DNA of 31,696 bases. Origin: Neurospora crassa OR74A (Eukaryota; Ascomycota; Sordariomycetes; Sordariales; Sordariaceae). The position numbers and the translations under genes were made by a program. The stretch spans positions 1 through 31,696 of the forward strand of contig NW_011929462.1 in NCBI RefSeq assembly GCF_000182925.2, written 5' to 3'. Below the pieces are notes generated by a model. That model had not been told where the DNA came from. It ran no database searches and worked only from the letters and a program-made list of their open reading frames with translations. This document shows positions 1 to 11,600 of the stretch, in pieces (position 1 is the first letter of the stretch; each line of letters starts with the position of its first letter).

Positions 1-149
1 TTAATTTAATACCTCCTATTTCGACTATCCGAAAAAGGCTTAGAAATTACTTACTACCTAGCTCTGCCTAATCAAATATCCGAGAACTACGGTCCTTACA
101 ATAGCTGTGGTAGTATTGGTGTTATTGTTGTAGTTTTCTCGCCATTTCA
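1..149 (-). repeat. Repeat B, copy 1 (cut by the window edge)
   Basis: The reverse complement of this block matches 28615-28763 over its whole length, with mostly C/T and G/A differences. A shorter degenerate copy lies at 13834-13913. Read on the minus strand it starts with TGAAATGGCGAG at position 149 and continues with an ACA/CCA-rich stretch. It abuts the RT relic of a LINE at about 150, so it looks like one end of an element that lies mainly left of the window. The TG start would suit an LTR terminus, but no second terminus is visible, so the class is open. Confidence 0.75.
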
Positions 150-1950
150 TTATAGCCTTTAATATTTTCCCTATATAATTTAGTAGTATAATAAGCCTCT
201 ATACGCCTATAGTTTTTTATTATACTACTATCTTACTAGGTTTTTTTAGGACTATTACTTTAATATATCGCTATTACGCCGGGAATAATCCGAATATAAA
301 GCTCCCTATTATTACTATAATTAATATTTTTATTAACCTCCGCCTATATACTTTAAAAAGCTTATTAGAAATTTAATTACTTCCTAGCGCCTTATTAGGT
401 ACTATACACCGTAGTATTCTTATTATATTATTAGTACTAATTATATAACTTATTATTAATTAGGACTCCTTTTTTATACGCTAGTTTAATAAGTAGCTTA
501 TTAATATATTAACTATTAGGAAGAACCTTTCTATTAAAACTTCAATCTTATTTTTATAGTTTTTTAATTCCTTATTATCCTTTTTATAATATAACGCTAA
601 TATTTTAAGTAACTTTGACGGTAGGTAATTATAAATCCTTCTCTACCGTTCTAATACTTATAATTTTCTCGAATCTCTCAATATATCTTCTATAAATATA
701 CGCTATTTCTTCGTTTATATAAACCGTATAGCCTCATTCTATTTCTATTTCGCTTCGTTCAATTCCTATCTCCTTATTAATATCCTTCTTAATTTTTAAA
801 TACGGGCTATTTTCTTTATATATTTAATTATTTCCCTTATATTTCTATTCTACTAATTTACCCTTCTACTAACGCCCCTCTTCTTTCTCAATACCGCTTC
901 ATCTATAATTTTAATTAATTAGGCTATAAACCAATTCGCTACTTCCTTCAACTCCTTTACTATTAAAATTATTTGTAAGATTATAATATATTCGTTAGTA
1001 AATTCTTTAATTTTCCTAATATTTATAAATATTTAATTATATCTTACATTAATTTCCTTCAACTCCTTTATATTTTCAGTATATATAACTACTAATTATA
1101 TTTAATAGTCGGACCCAATTAGCGCTCCATCTTCTACTATTTAATATATAGCGTATAGCGATTTCACAACTTAAGCTTAATTTATCGTACTATAGAACTT
1201 ACTTTTTATTATATTCCCTAACCTTATTAACTTACTATATAATATCGCTAGAACTAATTAGTAATTAACTATTAGTATTAGGAATACTCTACTACCCTAA
1301 TTCTCTTTCTTATAAATATCCTAATTCGGATAATAAAAGTTTATATTACTTATAATAATATTCCTTCCCCTTAATTTTAATACAATTTCTTTTAAAAGTA
1401 TTTATTAATTCGCTTCGGGTTTAGAATCTTAAATTAATAAATATATTAACCATACCTATACCTTCTCAATTCCCTTTCTAAATCGTACTATTACCTAATT
1501 GTTTCTCTATTTATAGTTTTATTATTCGGTTGTAAAGTATTTATTAATATATATCGTTATACATCCCTAATTAATATTATTTAACGCCTAATAGTAGAAT
1601 ACTTTAGTATTAAGTATACCTCCTATAATTACGCTTCGGCCTAATTCTTATATTATTATAATATTATACTAATCTTCTATTTCGAATACAATTTTTATCC
1701 TATTATATAACTTCGCTATATTCTAATAAAGGATCTTTAAATTTATTAAATAAATAATTAAAACTCGGTAGACTTCTAGCGTAATTAAAGATTCGACCTT
1801 CGTACAATATTAATTATATTAATAATTCGTTATTACTACTTCGTATACGCTTTTTCAAAGCGGGCCCTAAGTAGCCGGTACTCCTTTTTATAATTATTAT
1901 ACTTTTTAATAAATTAAACTTCCTACTATTAGGCTTCTAAATCCTTAAAT
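150..1950 (-). pseudogene. LINE ORF2 relic (endonuclease, linker, start of RT)
   Basis: This is a degenerate ORF2 of a Tad/I-like non-LTR retrotransposon, normally an APE-type endonuclease followed by a reverse transcriptase. One minus-strand frame carries, in order: the endonuclease motif read as SNINFYYP at 1350-1327, where the family has a GDFN-x-HHP-like signature; GSDY at about 1115; an Arg/Lys-rich linker (IIDEAVLRKKRG) near 900; and the start of the RT, with VLKKPSK and ILLNYIGKILKAIM, at about 270-148. These pieces are in the same phase across 1.2 kb, so no frameshift is needed. Stops are overwhelmingly TAA/TAG. Gly to Ser, Asp to Asn and His to Tyr changes in the endonuclease motif are what RIP would produce. 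The RT is cut off at 149 by repeat B. The product is certainly dead. Confidence 0.8.
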
Positions 1951-3917
1951 AAAGCATTAAAAATATTAATATTATTATTATTTACTTTAGAGCGAACTTA
2001 TTAGAGGGTAGTAGGGGCCTTTTAAATAGTTTTTTAGCAATTCTAATTTTAGTTTAAGGCCGGTAATTCATCAATTATAATTAGCATAAATTATAAAATA
2101 TATTCTTATAATCATTCTATAAATACTATTATAGTATAACTTTATATAATTCTTATAAGTAGGTATTTATTTGATACTACGGTATATCCTTTATAATTAT
2201 AAAGGAAGTACTTCTTAAATTTAAACTATTAATTAAAGGGGTAATTAATTTCGGATTCTATTATAATCGCGCCCGGGTACCTCTTTTTAGTATAGTAAAG
2301 GTATTATACCTCCTTCTTATTAAAATAGAAGTAATTTAGGTAATTAAATTCCTAGTAATTATAGTATTATTAGGGAATTATATTTCTTTCGAAAGGTTTA
2401 TAGTAGAAAGTATTACCTATTTAGAAGAAGGAATCCTTCGTTAGGTACACTCTATTGTCTATTATTAGTATTTTAAGTAGTAGGGAGCCCCTTTTACTCC
2501 TATACTTCCTCCGTTATACTCTCGCCCGAATAATATTAATACTATTCTTTTCGAATAAACCCTTCGCTAACATTTCAGGCTTTAAATTATTAATAAGCAC
2601 CTACAATATACTATAAACTATTATTAAAATTATTTTAAAAGCAATTATAACATTTTAATAGAAGATATATATTATTTAAATTTAATTTTTAAAATTTTAG
2701 CACTTACCTTCCTTATTAAACATTATTATATAATCTCCACTAAAGTGTAATTTTATTACTACTTTAACCTCGGCCTTAGGGTATTTTTTATTAATTATAT
2801 TAACGGTCTCTACCGCTATTCTTCATTCTTTATCGGCCGGTAGGGGTTTTCTATTTAATTTTATTATTAAATACTATTTAATTTAGAGGAGAATAATAAT
2901 TTAGGTACCTATTAGTACGAAATAGGGTTTTTTTATACTTGTAAGGGGGGTATTCGAACTTATAGTAATTACGGTTTAGGATTTCGAAGGGGGGGATTTC
3001 TAAGTCTTTATAATTTTAATAACTATTTTCTTTAATTTATTAATATCGTCCCAGAGTTGTTTCGTATTGTTATTAGTAATTTAAGGGTTCTAACTTCGGG
3101 TACGTAGGGTAACCGCCGCAATTTTAAAAAGTTTTTCAACTTACGCCGCTCGGGTAGTAGGCGGGCTATTAATACTAGGAAAATTTATAGCCTCCTTTAT
3201 AAATTTCTTTTATTCTTCTTAAAATAAGTCTGAAGCTTCCGGGGCTTTTACCGGCTTTATACTAGCTTAGGGTATTATTATTATTATATTAGCTCCGGCC
3301 GCCTTAAGTACATATTAATTCGATATTAATCCGCCCCTAACATTTCCAATCGCTCCGATACCTACGCTTCCAATATATAATTAATACGGTATTATAGAAG
3401 GGGGTAATTAGACGTCCTAAATACGATTCTAATATTAAAAACGATTTTATTACTATCGTTGACTAAGTACCCGCATTTTAACGTTTTCGCGAGCTTTTAG
3501 TAACGATATAGAAGTTAATAGTAAGGATAATATTATTATTAAAGCCCTTCTAATAAGGGTTTATAATAATTAATTACTTTCTTTTAGTTTTTGAAACGTA
3601 ATAATAATAATAATTATAATCTTAAGAGTCTATTAATAGTAATTGCTAATATATTGTACGAAGGAAGAATTCGGAGGTAATAATTAATACCCTTCCTTAT
3701 AGAGAATTAATTATAAGCTATTAAGGAAAAAGGGTTTAAGTATTATCTAATTTTTCTACGCTTAAGTAGGGGCTATATATTACAAATTCAAAATTATTAG
3801 TCCTTAAAAGCTTAATACTAATATTTACCCTAATTATTAGCGGATTCTTTTATTACTTATTATTCTTAAATAGTTTTTTAATTAAACTACTATATAAGTA
3901 GCCATTGGATGCGGTTG
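1951..3917 (-). pseudogene. Probable LINE ORF1 (gag-like) relic
   Basis: This stretch lies between the LINE endonuclease (ending at about 1950) and the presumed LINE 5' region (repeat A), the place where ORF1 belongs. Minus-strand reading gives semi-open pieces, for example around 3060 (TKQLWDDINKL) and 2740-2800 (VKVVIKLHFSGDY), the latter resembling the LxSGDI-type motif of LINE ORF1 proteins. I could not follow one continuous frame or identify the zinc knuckles, so start, end and phase are unknown. The assignment rests mostly on position. Confidence 0.4.
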
Positions 3918-4376
3918 CGAAGCGGCGGCGGACTCGGTAGTAGAGCGGGTACAACGCGGCGGGGGCGGTAGCGTAGTATAAGGAAGAAAGAAGGGAAGGA
4001 AGGAAGAAGGCAGGTCGAAGTTTCCTTTATAGGAATTTAAGCGACCTAGGATAATATAATTGAAGAAAAATAAAATAAATGGCTACCGACTGTAGGGAGA
4101 CTACAATAAGAAGAATAGGGATAGGGCGGCGATAGGCCGAGGCCGGGACGGCTATATATATAATATAAATTTATAGCCTCGGTTATAATAGTAAGGTTAT
4201 ACCGAGAGGAAGGAAAATAGGACAGTACGGAGCCGATATAGCGCTATTATAATAGCGAAGCGGAGGGTTTTTATCCGGCTATTATAGTACGGTTTTTCCC
4301 GCCGACTACGAACGAAGTAGCACCGTATACCCACTAGGCGGACTATATATATAGTTAGCGTATATAAAACTAATAA
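3918..4376 (-). repeat. Repeat A, copy 1 (likely LINE 5' region)
   Basis: This block is relatively GC-rich, with GCGGCGGCGG and GGCGGGGGCGG near its left end. It matches 27912-28349 plus the short segment 19962-19985 left of Gypsy-C. Differences are chiefly transitions, with a few length changes in the purine-rich part. Both copies stop being alike at the same place (after ACTAATAATAATAT), which suggests an element terminus at about 4376. It sits directly upstream of the minus-strand LINE relic, so I infer it is that LINE's 5' untranslated/promoter region. The repeat relationship is seen; the LINE assignment is inference. Confidence 0.7.
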
Positions 4377-4461
4377 TAATATATAAATAGCCTATTAATT
4401 ATCTATTCTTATTATTATTTAAGTACTATTAGTCGGGTATTTATTTATTTTATTAGGTTAT

Positions 4462-4466
4462 ATAAT
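4462..4466. repeat. Target-site duplication ATAAT, left of Gypsy-A
   Basis: ATAAT immediately precedes the 5' LTR and is repeated exactly at 13400-13404 after the 3' LTR. Five bases is the usual duplication for Ty3/Gypsy integrases. Confidence 0.85.
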
Positions 4467-4741
4467 TAATACCGGAACGGTATCGCTGGCGTCATTATAT
4501 GTTAGATTACCTAACTGGATGGCGCAGCCCGGTCGGTCGGGTTCATTCAATTGAATAAACCGCTCCCACGGGAGCCCACCCACATATATAGGTCCTATAA
4601 ATTAAATAAGGCTCGCGTACCTTAAGTTATTCAACTACACGCAAGCTCCCTGCTCGGGATTCTTCCCAGATTATTACTTTATATATATTTAATTAAGATA
4701 TATTATTATTATAATATTCAAATACCCTTTTAACGGTATTA
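4467..4741 (+). repeat. 5' LTR of Gypsy-A
   Basis: The LTR is 275 bp and its 3' partner at 13125-13399 has the same length. The ends form a short inverted pair, TAATACCG at the start and CGGTATTA at the end, consistent with an ancestral TG...CA terminus changed to TA...TA by RIP. By my hand alignment the two LTRs differ at about 34 positions, all transitions, with no gaps. A TATA-like CTATAAATTAAATAAGG lies near 4597. I could not recognise a primer-binding site after 4741; it is probably mutated away. Confidence 0.92.
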
Positions 4742-5349
4742 AATAGTAGTTGTAATTTTAATTATTTAACTTAAATTATATTATACTATCCTTATCGCCG
4801 ACCGGCCTTATTTAAGAAGGTATTAAGCAACGTCGTATCGAGCGATAGAAAATCGCTTCTCTCTTCCAACGAAGATAGAAAGTATTTAGAGGTACGTGAA
4901 ACGAATTTAGGTACTTTTACAACTTTACTACCTTTCTAATTTAAAAGAGTATATTATTTATTTAGTAATACAATTTAATCCTTTCCTTTATAGCAAATTT
5001 AGGTAATTGTAAAGAATTTCCGATAATGCGACGAATTTGGGTAATCGCAAAGTTAATTTATATTCCTCTACCCTATATAGCGAACTTGGGTAATTATATA
5101 TTATTATTTAGATCCTAGATTCATTTAAATACTAAAGGTTTCCCCTATTACTAAATTTAGGTATATAGTAGTATTTAATTTTATTTAACTCTTATTTACG
5201 TACTTTCTATACTTTTAATACTAGTTATTATTGTAAGATTATATTTAAGTTCGTACTTATTTAATATACTTTAATTAAAATATTTAGTTTATTCGTCGAA
5301 TTTAACAATCCGAAGTTAGATTTTCGAAATATCCTCCCTACTTCTAAAG
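4742..5349 (+). other. Gypsy-A leader with an iterated motif
   Basis: I could not assign a coding frame here. It contains about five loose copies of a CGAATTTRGGTAAT-like motif, near 4901, 4992, 5030, 5079 and 5151, two of them followed by YGCAAAG or TGTAAAG. Copies are unevenly spaced (about 40-90 bp). The position between LTR and gag is where retroelement packaging or translation signals usually lie, but no function can be shown. Confidence 0.5.
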
Positions 5350-6113
5350 TTGGATTTAGCCTCCCAAACCCTCAGCGATTTTATAATTATAATAGTTTAG
5401 TAGATACTTTAGATATTTAAAACGAATATATTTGTAATATAGAGGCTAATATTGAGTATATTGAAAGTAAGGCTAACTTCTATTAGTCCGATTATAAACC
5501 GGATGAATTTTATATTACAACCGCTACTAAGCCCCGTAGTAAGCCGTTACCGACCTAAATCTATACCCTTCTAGTTGCCGACTTTCGACGAGAAATATAA
5601 TATCCTTTTATAAGCTATCTATAATATAAGATAATTGTTAATCGAAATATAATTAAGTTATTAAGGCCCTTAAATTAAATTATATAAATAAAGGTCGATT
5701 GAAATTCTAGAACTATAAGTTTATTGTATAGTGACCTAGATAAGGCACTTCCTATAAAATTTACTAAATTTGGAAATAATAAAGAATCGATTAAATACCT
5801 TAATATTAAATTCGATAAATAAATCGATACTCTATTTAATTAAATTACCTTATATTTAATTAATATCTAAGATTCTTTAGATAAAGATTGTAAGAAAATC
5901 GAGAGTATATTTGTAGGGCAAATAAATAAAATTGGTAATATATTGGTAGGGCAATTAAGAAGTATTAAGGAAATAATTAATTAAATAGATAAGGAAAATA
6001 AAGTATTAAACGATTTATAGTAATATAAGGTTAATAGCGATTTTTAAAAAGCTTTGAACAATTAAATTAATATTTAGAAGAAGCACCTTATTATAGGGCA
6101 TTCTTAGTAAATA

Positions 6114-6435
6114 CCTAGATGCTCTGTCTTGTCATAGCAGCTGCTCACTGGAGCGCAGAGTCTACCATATAAGAGTGCTCGTCCCATTAACCTCTGTCAA
6201 GGTTAACAGATCATCAATTCATATCATACCAACCTTACATCTATCTTGCTCACACTCAGTGAAGTCGTGTGCGAGGTTCCAGGTTGAGGCTCGCGACTAG
6301 TCTTATCTTCAACTTCCTTTGACAAGACTGTCGTCAATCGTTACGCACTGTTGCTCTATCCAGCAACCAATTACTCACTCTATTATTCTCTGTTATCATC
6401 ACTTGTGAAGCACATCTTCGCGTAACACACCTGGA
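6114..6435. mobile_element. LTR-like insert without RIP damage (probable solo LTR)
   Basis: The core 6120-6429 (310 bp) starts TGCTCTG and ends AACACA, that is TG...CA. It is flanked by CCTAGA (6114-6119) and CCTGGA (6430-6435), a candidate 6-bp target duplication with one G/A mismatch. Base composition changes sharply at both edges: inside, CpA and TpG are frequent and the sequence is balanced; outside it is RIP-type AT-rich DNA. A TATA-like CATATAAGAG lies near 6163. I see no coding frame. A solo LTR fits best; a non-autonomous DNA element is an alternative. Confidence 0.7.
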
Positions 6436-8075
6436 AGTTACGTTAAATAATATTATTAAAAAACTAGTTAATTAATAGAAAGAGATAGCTAAGATTATTA
6501 TAGAAAATATTACTAAATAAATTAATAGTATTTGTATAGATATAATAAAGGAAATTCGAAAGGAGGTACTAAAAGGACTATTTAATAACCTATATACTTT
6601 TCCTAACCCTAATTAAATATAGTTGGAAAAGGATTAAGGTCCTTCTATTTTAATTAAGTTATTATTAATTAGAATAACTATTTATAAGGCTAACAATGTT
6701 TTTAGTACCTTCTTTAAAATTATAATATATAATTAACTAACTAAGAAAATTATTAAAAATAAAGTAAGGGCTAAGGGCAAATCCTAAGCTTTTTAAGCTT
6801 CTATAGAGAATATACCCGAAGAAACCTCTTTACGAAAAACATTATCTCTTATTAACCCTTTTCGAGAATATACTTTATTTATTAAATTTAGTTAAAATAT
6901 TAAAGAAATTATTAAATTTAAGATAATTACTATTACTAATATAATTCGAACTTAGTCTACCCCTTTTTAAATTTCAAACTTACTTCCTACAAAGTAGCCT
7001 AATTTTAGAAGAATATTAGTATTAACCCCTACTAAAGCTTGGATATTATATTAATTCTACAGACTTATTAATTTTACTATACCCTTAATAAAGTTATTAA
7101 TTAAACCGATTATTATTTCCAATAATATTCTATTAAATTAAATATTAAACAATATTAATATTATTTATAGTAATAATAATTTATTTTACCCCGGTAGTAG
7201 CGGAGGAGAGTTACTAGATTTACTAAACCTCCTACATAGCAGCGGAGGCAGCGGCAACGGCCGTTTATCCTATATTCTAATTAATTATAAGTTATACCTA
7301 GGTAGAGGCGGGCTTCTAAATTCCCCTAAAGGAGGAGGAGGCCTATTAAATTATAATAATAAGTAACGTTGTAAATTTAATTATAATAATAACAAGGATT
7401 TTAAAAAGGTTAAACAGAAAAATATTACAAGTTTCGACCCCAATAGATACAACCCTAAAAATTAAAGCATTATTAATAATAGTAAATATATTATATATAC
7501 CAATATTTATACTTTTAAAGAATAAATATTATTTTTTATTACCGACGTAAAATAGAAGTACCTAATAAATAAAATGAATAAATAATTTATACAGTTATTT
7601 TATACTTATTTAGTAAGTACAATTCGTATTTAGTAAATAGTAGAGGTAAATAGTAATACTAAGTTTAATTGGAAGGAGAAGGGTATTTACGAATTATTAG
7701 ATTAATTAATTAGTCGTTTTTTATTTAATTCGGCTATAGCCACCGCTAAATTTACTAGAAGTAAATTCTACCTTCGGAATATTATTAATAAATATAATAT
7801 TCTTATTTATTACATTTAAAAGTAAATACGCCTAACTAAAGCAATAGGTATTCTAATTAAAAATAATAAGAATTAGTATAGTATAATAATATAAATTTAA
7901 TTAAATATAAATTTTCGAATAAAATAATTCTTAAAAGCGCCTATTGAAGAAGAGTTATTGGCCAATTATATATAATTAATTACTACTTTCCGGACTATAC
8001 TAATATCCGTCGTTAAATAGGAAGCTAGAGGAAGTAATTAATTGAATAATAATTCCTATTCCTATAATAAATTTA

Positions 8076-8212
8076 ACGGTAATCGCAACCGAAGTTAAAA
8101 CCGCAACTGCAATAAGAATTAAGATCGCACCTACGACCGAAATTAAGACTGCGATTAAAATTACGATCGAGACCGCGATCGTAGCCGCGACTGGGACCGC
8201 GACCGAAGCGCA
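8076..8212 (+). repeat. Hexamer-like tract encoding Arg-Asp/Arg-Asn dipeptides
   Basis: This is a run of imperfect six-base units of the GACCGN/GATCGN/AACCGN type. In the gag phase it reads as alternating Arg with Asp or Asn. It retains many CG dinucleotides, unlike the surroundings. On the opposite strand it produces an artificial Val/Ile/Ala-rich open frame (8000-8293), which I do not regard as a gene. Charged tails of this kind occur at the end of gag in related elements. Confidence 0.75.
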
Positions 8213-8639
8213 ACCAAGAACAAAGCCGTAATCGGAACTTAAATTATAACTAAAAGGTATATAAGAAAGCCTACTATATAAAGGAATCCGCATTAACCGA
8301 CAATTCCGAATTGGATACGCCGGACGATGTAAAAGTATATATAATATTAGAATCTACTACTAAATATTATAAATACTCGAAGTACTTTAAAATAAAGGAT
8401 TAGAAGAAGTAGTATAAAAAGTATTACGAATTACCCTTAACTCCTAAAGCGGAAAAATTCTAAACCTTATTACTACTAGTACCTAAATAATATATATATA
8501 TAGTTACTATAAAAAATATTATATATTATATAATATACTATTTTAGTATTTAAAGAAGTATTAAATAACTAAGGAGGGTTAATTAAAGGGAGAAGAGCCG
8601 GCTCCAATTTTACGCCTTACTTCCGTACTTATAAAAACT

Positions 8640-11600
8640 ATAACTCTATTTAAAATTTAAGAAGCTAATTATATAATTATTATAGCAGATATTAATAATA
8701 GCCCAATTTCTAATTATATTTATATATATATTAACGCTAAGTTGGTACCCGAGGCTAGTACGATAGAGGTTTGTATAAATTCTAGTATTGGTAGGTCCTT
8801 AATTGGAAAATACTTCCTTTAAACATTAGAATATATTATTGAATTTCGATAAATAAAGGTGAAAGGCGTAAGTAGGAAGTTAGTTGATATTTCTAAATAG
8901 GCTACTTTTAAAATTTATTTCAAAGGGTATAATAAGAATAGTAACCCTACTTTAATAAAATTTATAAAAGGCATATAGGTAATAAATAAATTAGAACCAA
9001 ATATATTATTTGGTAACGATTTCCTATACTCTTATAGAACTAATACAGATTATAAGTCTAAAACTATTACTTTTTAGAATTTTAATAATTTTTAGGTTAA
9101 TTTTATTATTTAAGTTAATTTTAAACTATGCCTCCAAAAAACTACTATTATTAAAAAGACTATTATTCTACTAGGGTAATCTAGATATATTCTAGTTTAG
9201 TATAAGCCCCTACTTAAGAATAGGAGCTTTATACTAAATTCGAAGTATATTACTATTATAAATACTATAGTAAATATAAAATCCCTTATTATAATATTTA
9301 TTAGTAATACTACGAACAGGATATTAGTTATTTTAAAAAGATTTTACATTAGTAGTATTACGGAAGTTATAGATAGTAGATATTTAGTTCTCTCGGAAAA
9401 GATGTTTACTAATTTAGCTATTATAGTATAAATTGAGATATTACTTAATTATAAATTTGAAATCCCTATTATTAGAGCTTTTAATATAGTAGACGAGGCT
9501 AACTATACTATTAAAATAAACTAGTTTCTATATAAGGAGCCTCTTAGTAAATATAATTATATTAATAATATATTGAACGAAGAAATTCTTGCCGAATTTA
9601 AAGTAGAATTTGAAAACAAGGATATAGTATACGAAATTATTGAATTCTTAAACGGTACGACGGATATAGAATAGTTACTACTGAAAGTGAATATTAAAAA
9701 GTATTTAATATTGGGATTTAAGACTTCCGAAAACCTATTTGAAAAAGTTATTAATAGAGGAATTTATATATATACTTAAGACCCGGCGTTGGTACATAAA
9801 ATTAAGTAGATTATTAATAATTACCCTTCCTTATAGGAAGAAGGAGGTGTTATTTCAATGAAAGAGGAAAATATAATATATATATTACTAGTAGAAGGAT
9901 AGTAAAATTAGCGTATTTGAGTTCGATTTTACCTTTTAAATAAGAAGGATCGGGAAATTTTAAACTAGGTCTTTAAATTACTATATAAATAAAGGAAGAT
10001 AAATTAGGTAAATTATACTACACCGTTTATTTACCTAATTTTTATAGTTTAATATACTATTAAAGGGTAGTAGAAAAGCTGCGTAGTAATAGATTTGAGA
10101 GCGCTTAATAAAGTTACCGTTCCTAATAATTATCTCCTACTATTATAGTCTAAAATTATTGTATCCTTTAAAAGTAAGAAATTTATAACAATTATTAATA
10201 TAATAGTCTTTTTTTATTAATTTAATATTTAATTATAGTACTAGAATTAATTTACCTTTATTAACCTACGAGGATTGGAATAATTTAATATTACTTTAAT
10301 AAAGTATTATAATTCCCTTATATATATATAAAAGTTTATAAATTAATTATTAGTAGTTTTTTCTACGTTCTATTATATATTTATTAATAATATTATTATT
10401 TTCTTTAATATAACCGAAGACTATTTAAAGTATTTAAAGTAGGTTTTCGATTTCTTTACTTCTAGGAATATTGTACTTTCTCCTAAAAAGTCGTATATTA
10501 CCTACCCTAATATAAAATTACTTAATTTTAAAGTAGATACATTAGGACTATTAATAACCGATGAGCGAATAGTAGTATTTTGAAATTTAAAATTTCCTAA
10601 TACCCTAAATTTATTAAAGAGATATATAGGCGCTTTAGGATTTATTCGATACTTTATTCTATACTACATAAGGATAATAAAACTACTTTAGGAAAGGAAA
10701 GTTATACTTCTAATTAAGGGAAGAAAAATAGGAATAATAATAGCTAGTAACCTAATTAAGCAGGCTAATTATTACGTTAAAATAGTTTACAAACTAATGG
10801 AAACCGAAAAATAAATTTTTGAGGTAGTATAAAAAGCTATTTATAATAATATAAAGCTATATTATTTGGATTTAAATAAATAAGCCTTTTTATAAATTGA
10901 TAGGTTATTAGAAAGGGGGTATAGTATAATACTCTACTATTTAAAAGACGGATTTTTATAATTATTAGGAATTACAATTTTAGTAAATTAAGTCCTTCTT
11001 ATTATATTTTTAAATAAAGCCCTTAATAAAGTTGAAATACACTACAGGCTTTCCGAAATAAAAATAGTATATTTAATTGAGGTAATTAAATAGTTTTATA
11101 TTTTTATTTATTTATATAACTTCCTAATTATTATACTTATTACCTATATAACTATTAAAGGTATTTATAAGTAAACTATCCTTAATACATCTTCTATAGA
11201 TAAGGGTAATTAATATTTAATTAATATTTTTATTTACCTTTGCTAATACGATTTATAAATTTACTATATTGCAAGTAAATTGAATTTTATATTAAACGCT
11301 CTAAGTCGGTTACTAATTAAAGGAAATAAAAATAGGAGGTTGAATAAAGTATTAGTATTAGATTAAGTTTGGTTTATAAGAACGGAAGTATAAATAGACT
11401 TTGTAATTAAATATAACTTTAAAAATAGATATAAATTAAATATTAAATTTAGGTTAATTATAATTGAGCTATTGAACTACCTAAATACTACTGAGGTCGA
11501 TGGCGTTATTTTTTGTACCGGGTACCTATTTAAAATTATAAATAAATTACTATATAATATTAACTTAATAAATAAGTTAAGGAGATTATATATACCTAAA

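Larger units (their letters stand above)
5350..8330 (+). pseudogene. Gypsy-A gag relic, split by an LTR insert
   Basis: This is a degenerate structural (gag) gene. From about 6686 to 8270 one phase can be followed. It reads a Gly-rich piece (PGSSGGELLD at about 7190), a basic/Asn-rich segment, FDPNRYNPK near 7430, and AIATAKFTRSKFYLRNI near 7737, which I recognise as typical of gag in fungal chromovirus polyproteins. It ends in an Arg-Asp/Arg-Asn dipeptide tract at 8076-8212. A zinc knuckle would be expected just after this, but I could not identify one convincingly. The part left of 6114 was not assigned to a clear phase. Stops are nearly all TAA/TAG. Confidence 0.7.

Noticed and set aside
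8000-8293. Open minus-strand frame of 97 codons rich in Val, Ile and Ala
   Set aside because: It is the antisense of the Arg-Asp/Arg-Asn hexamer tract in Gypsy-A gag; the hydrophobic pattern is a by-product of that repeat.
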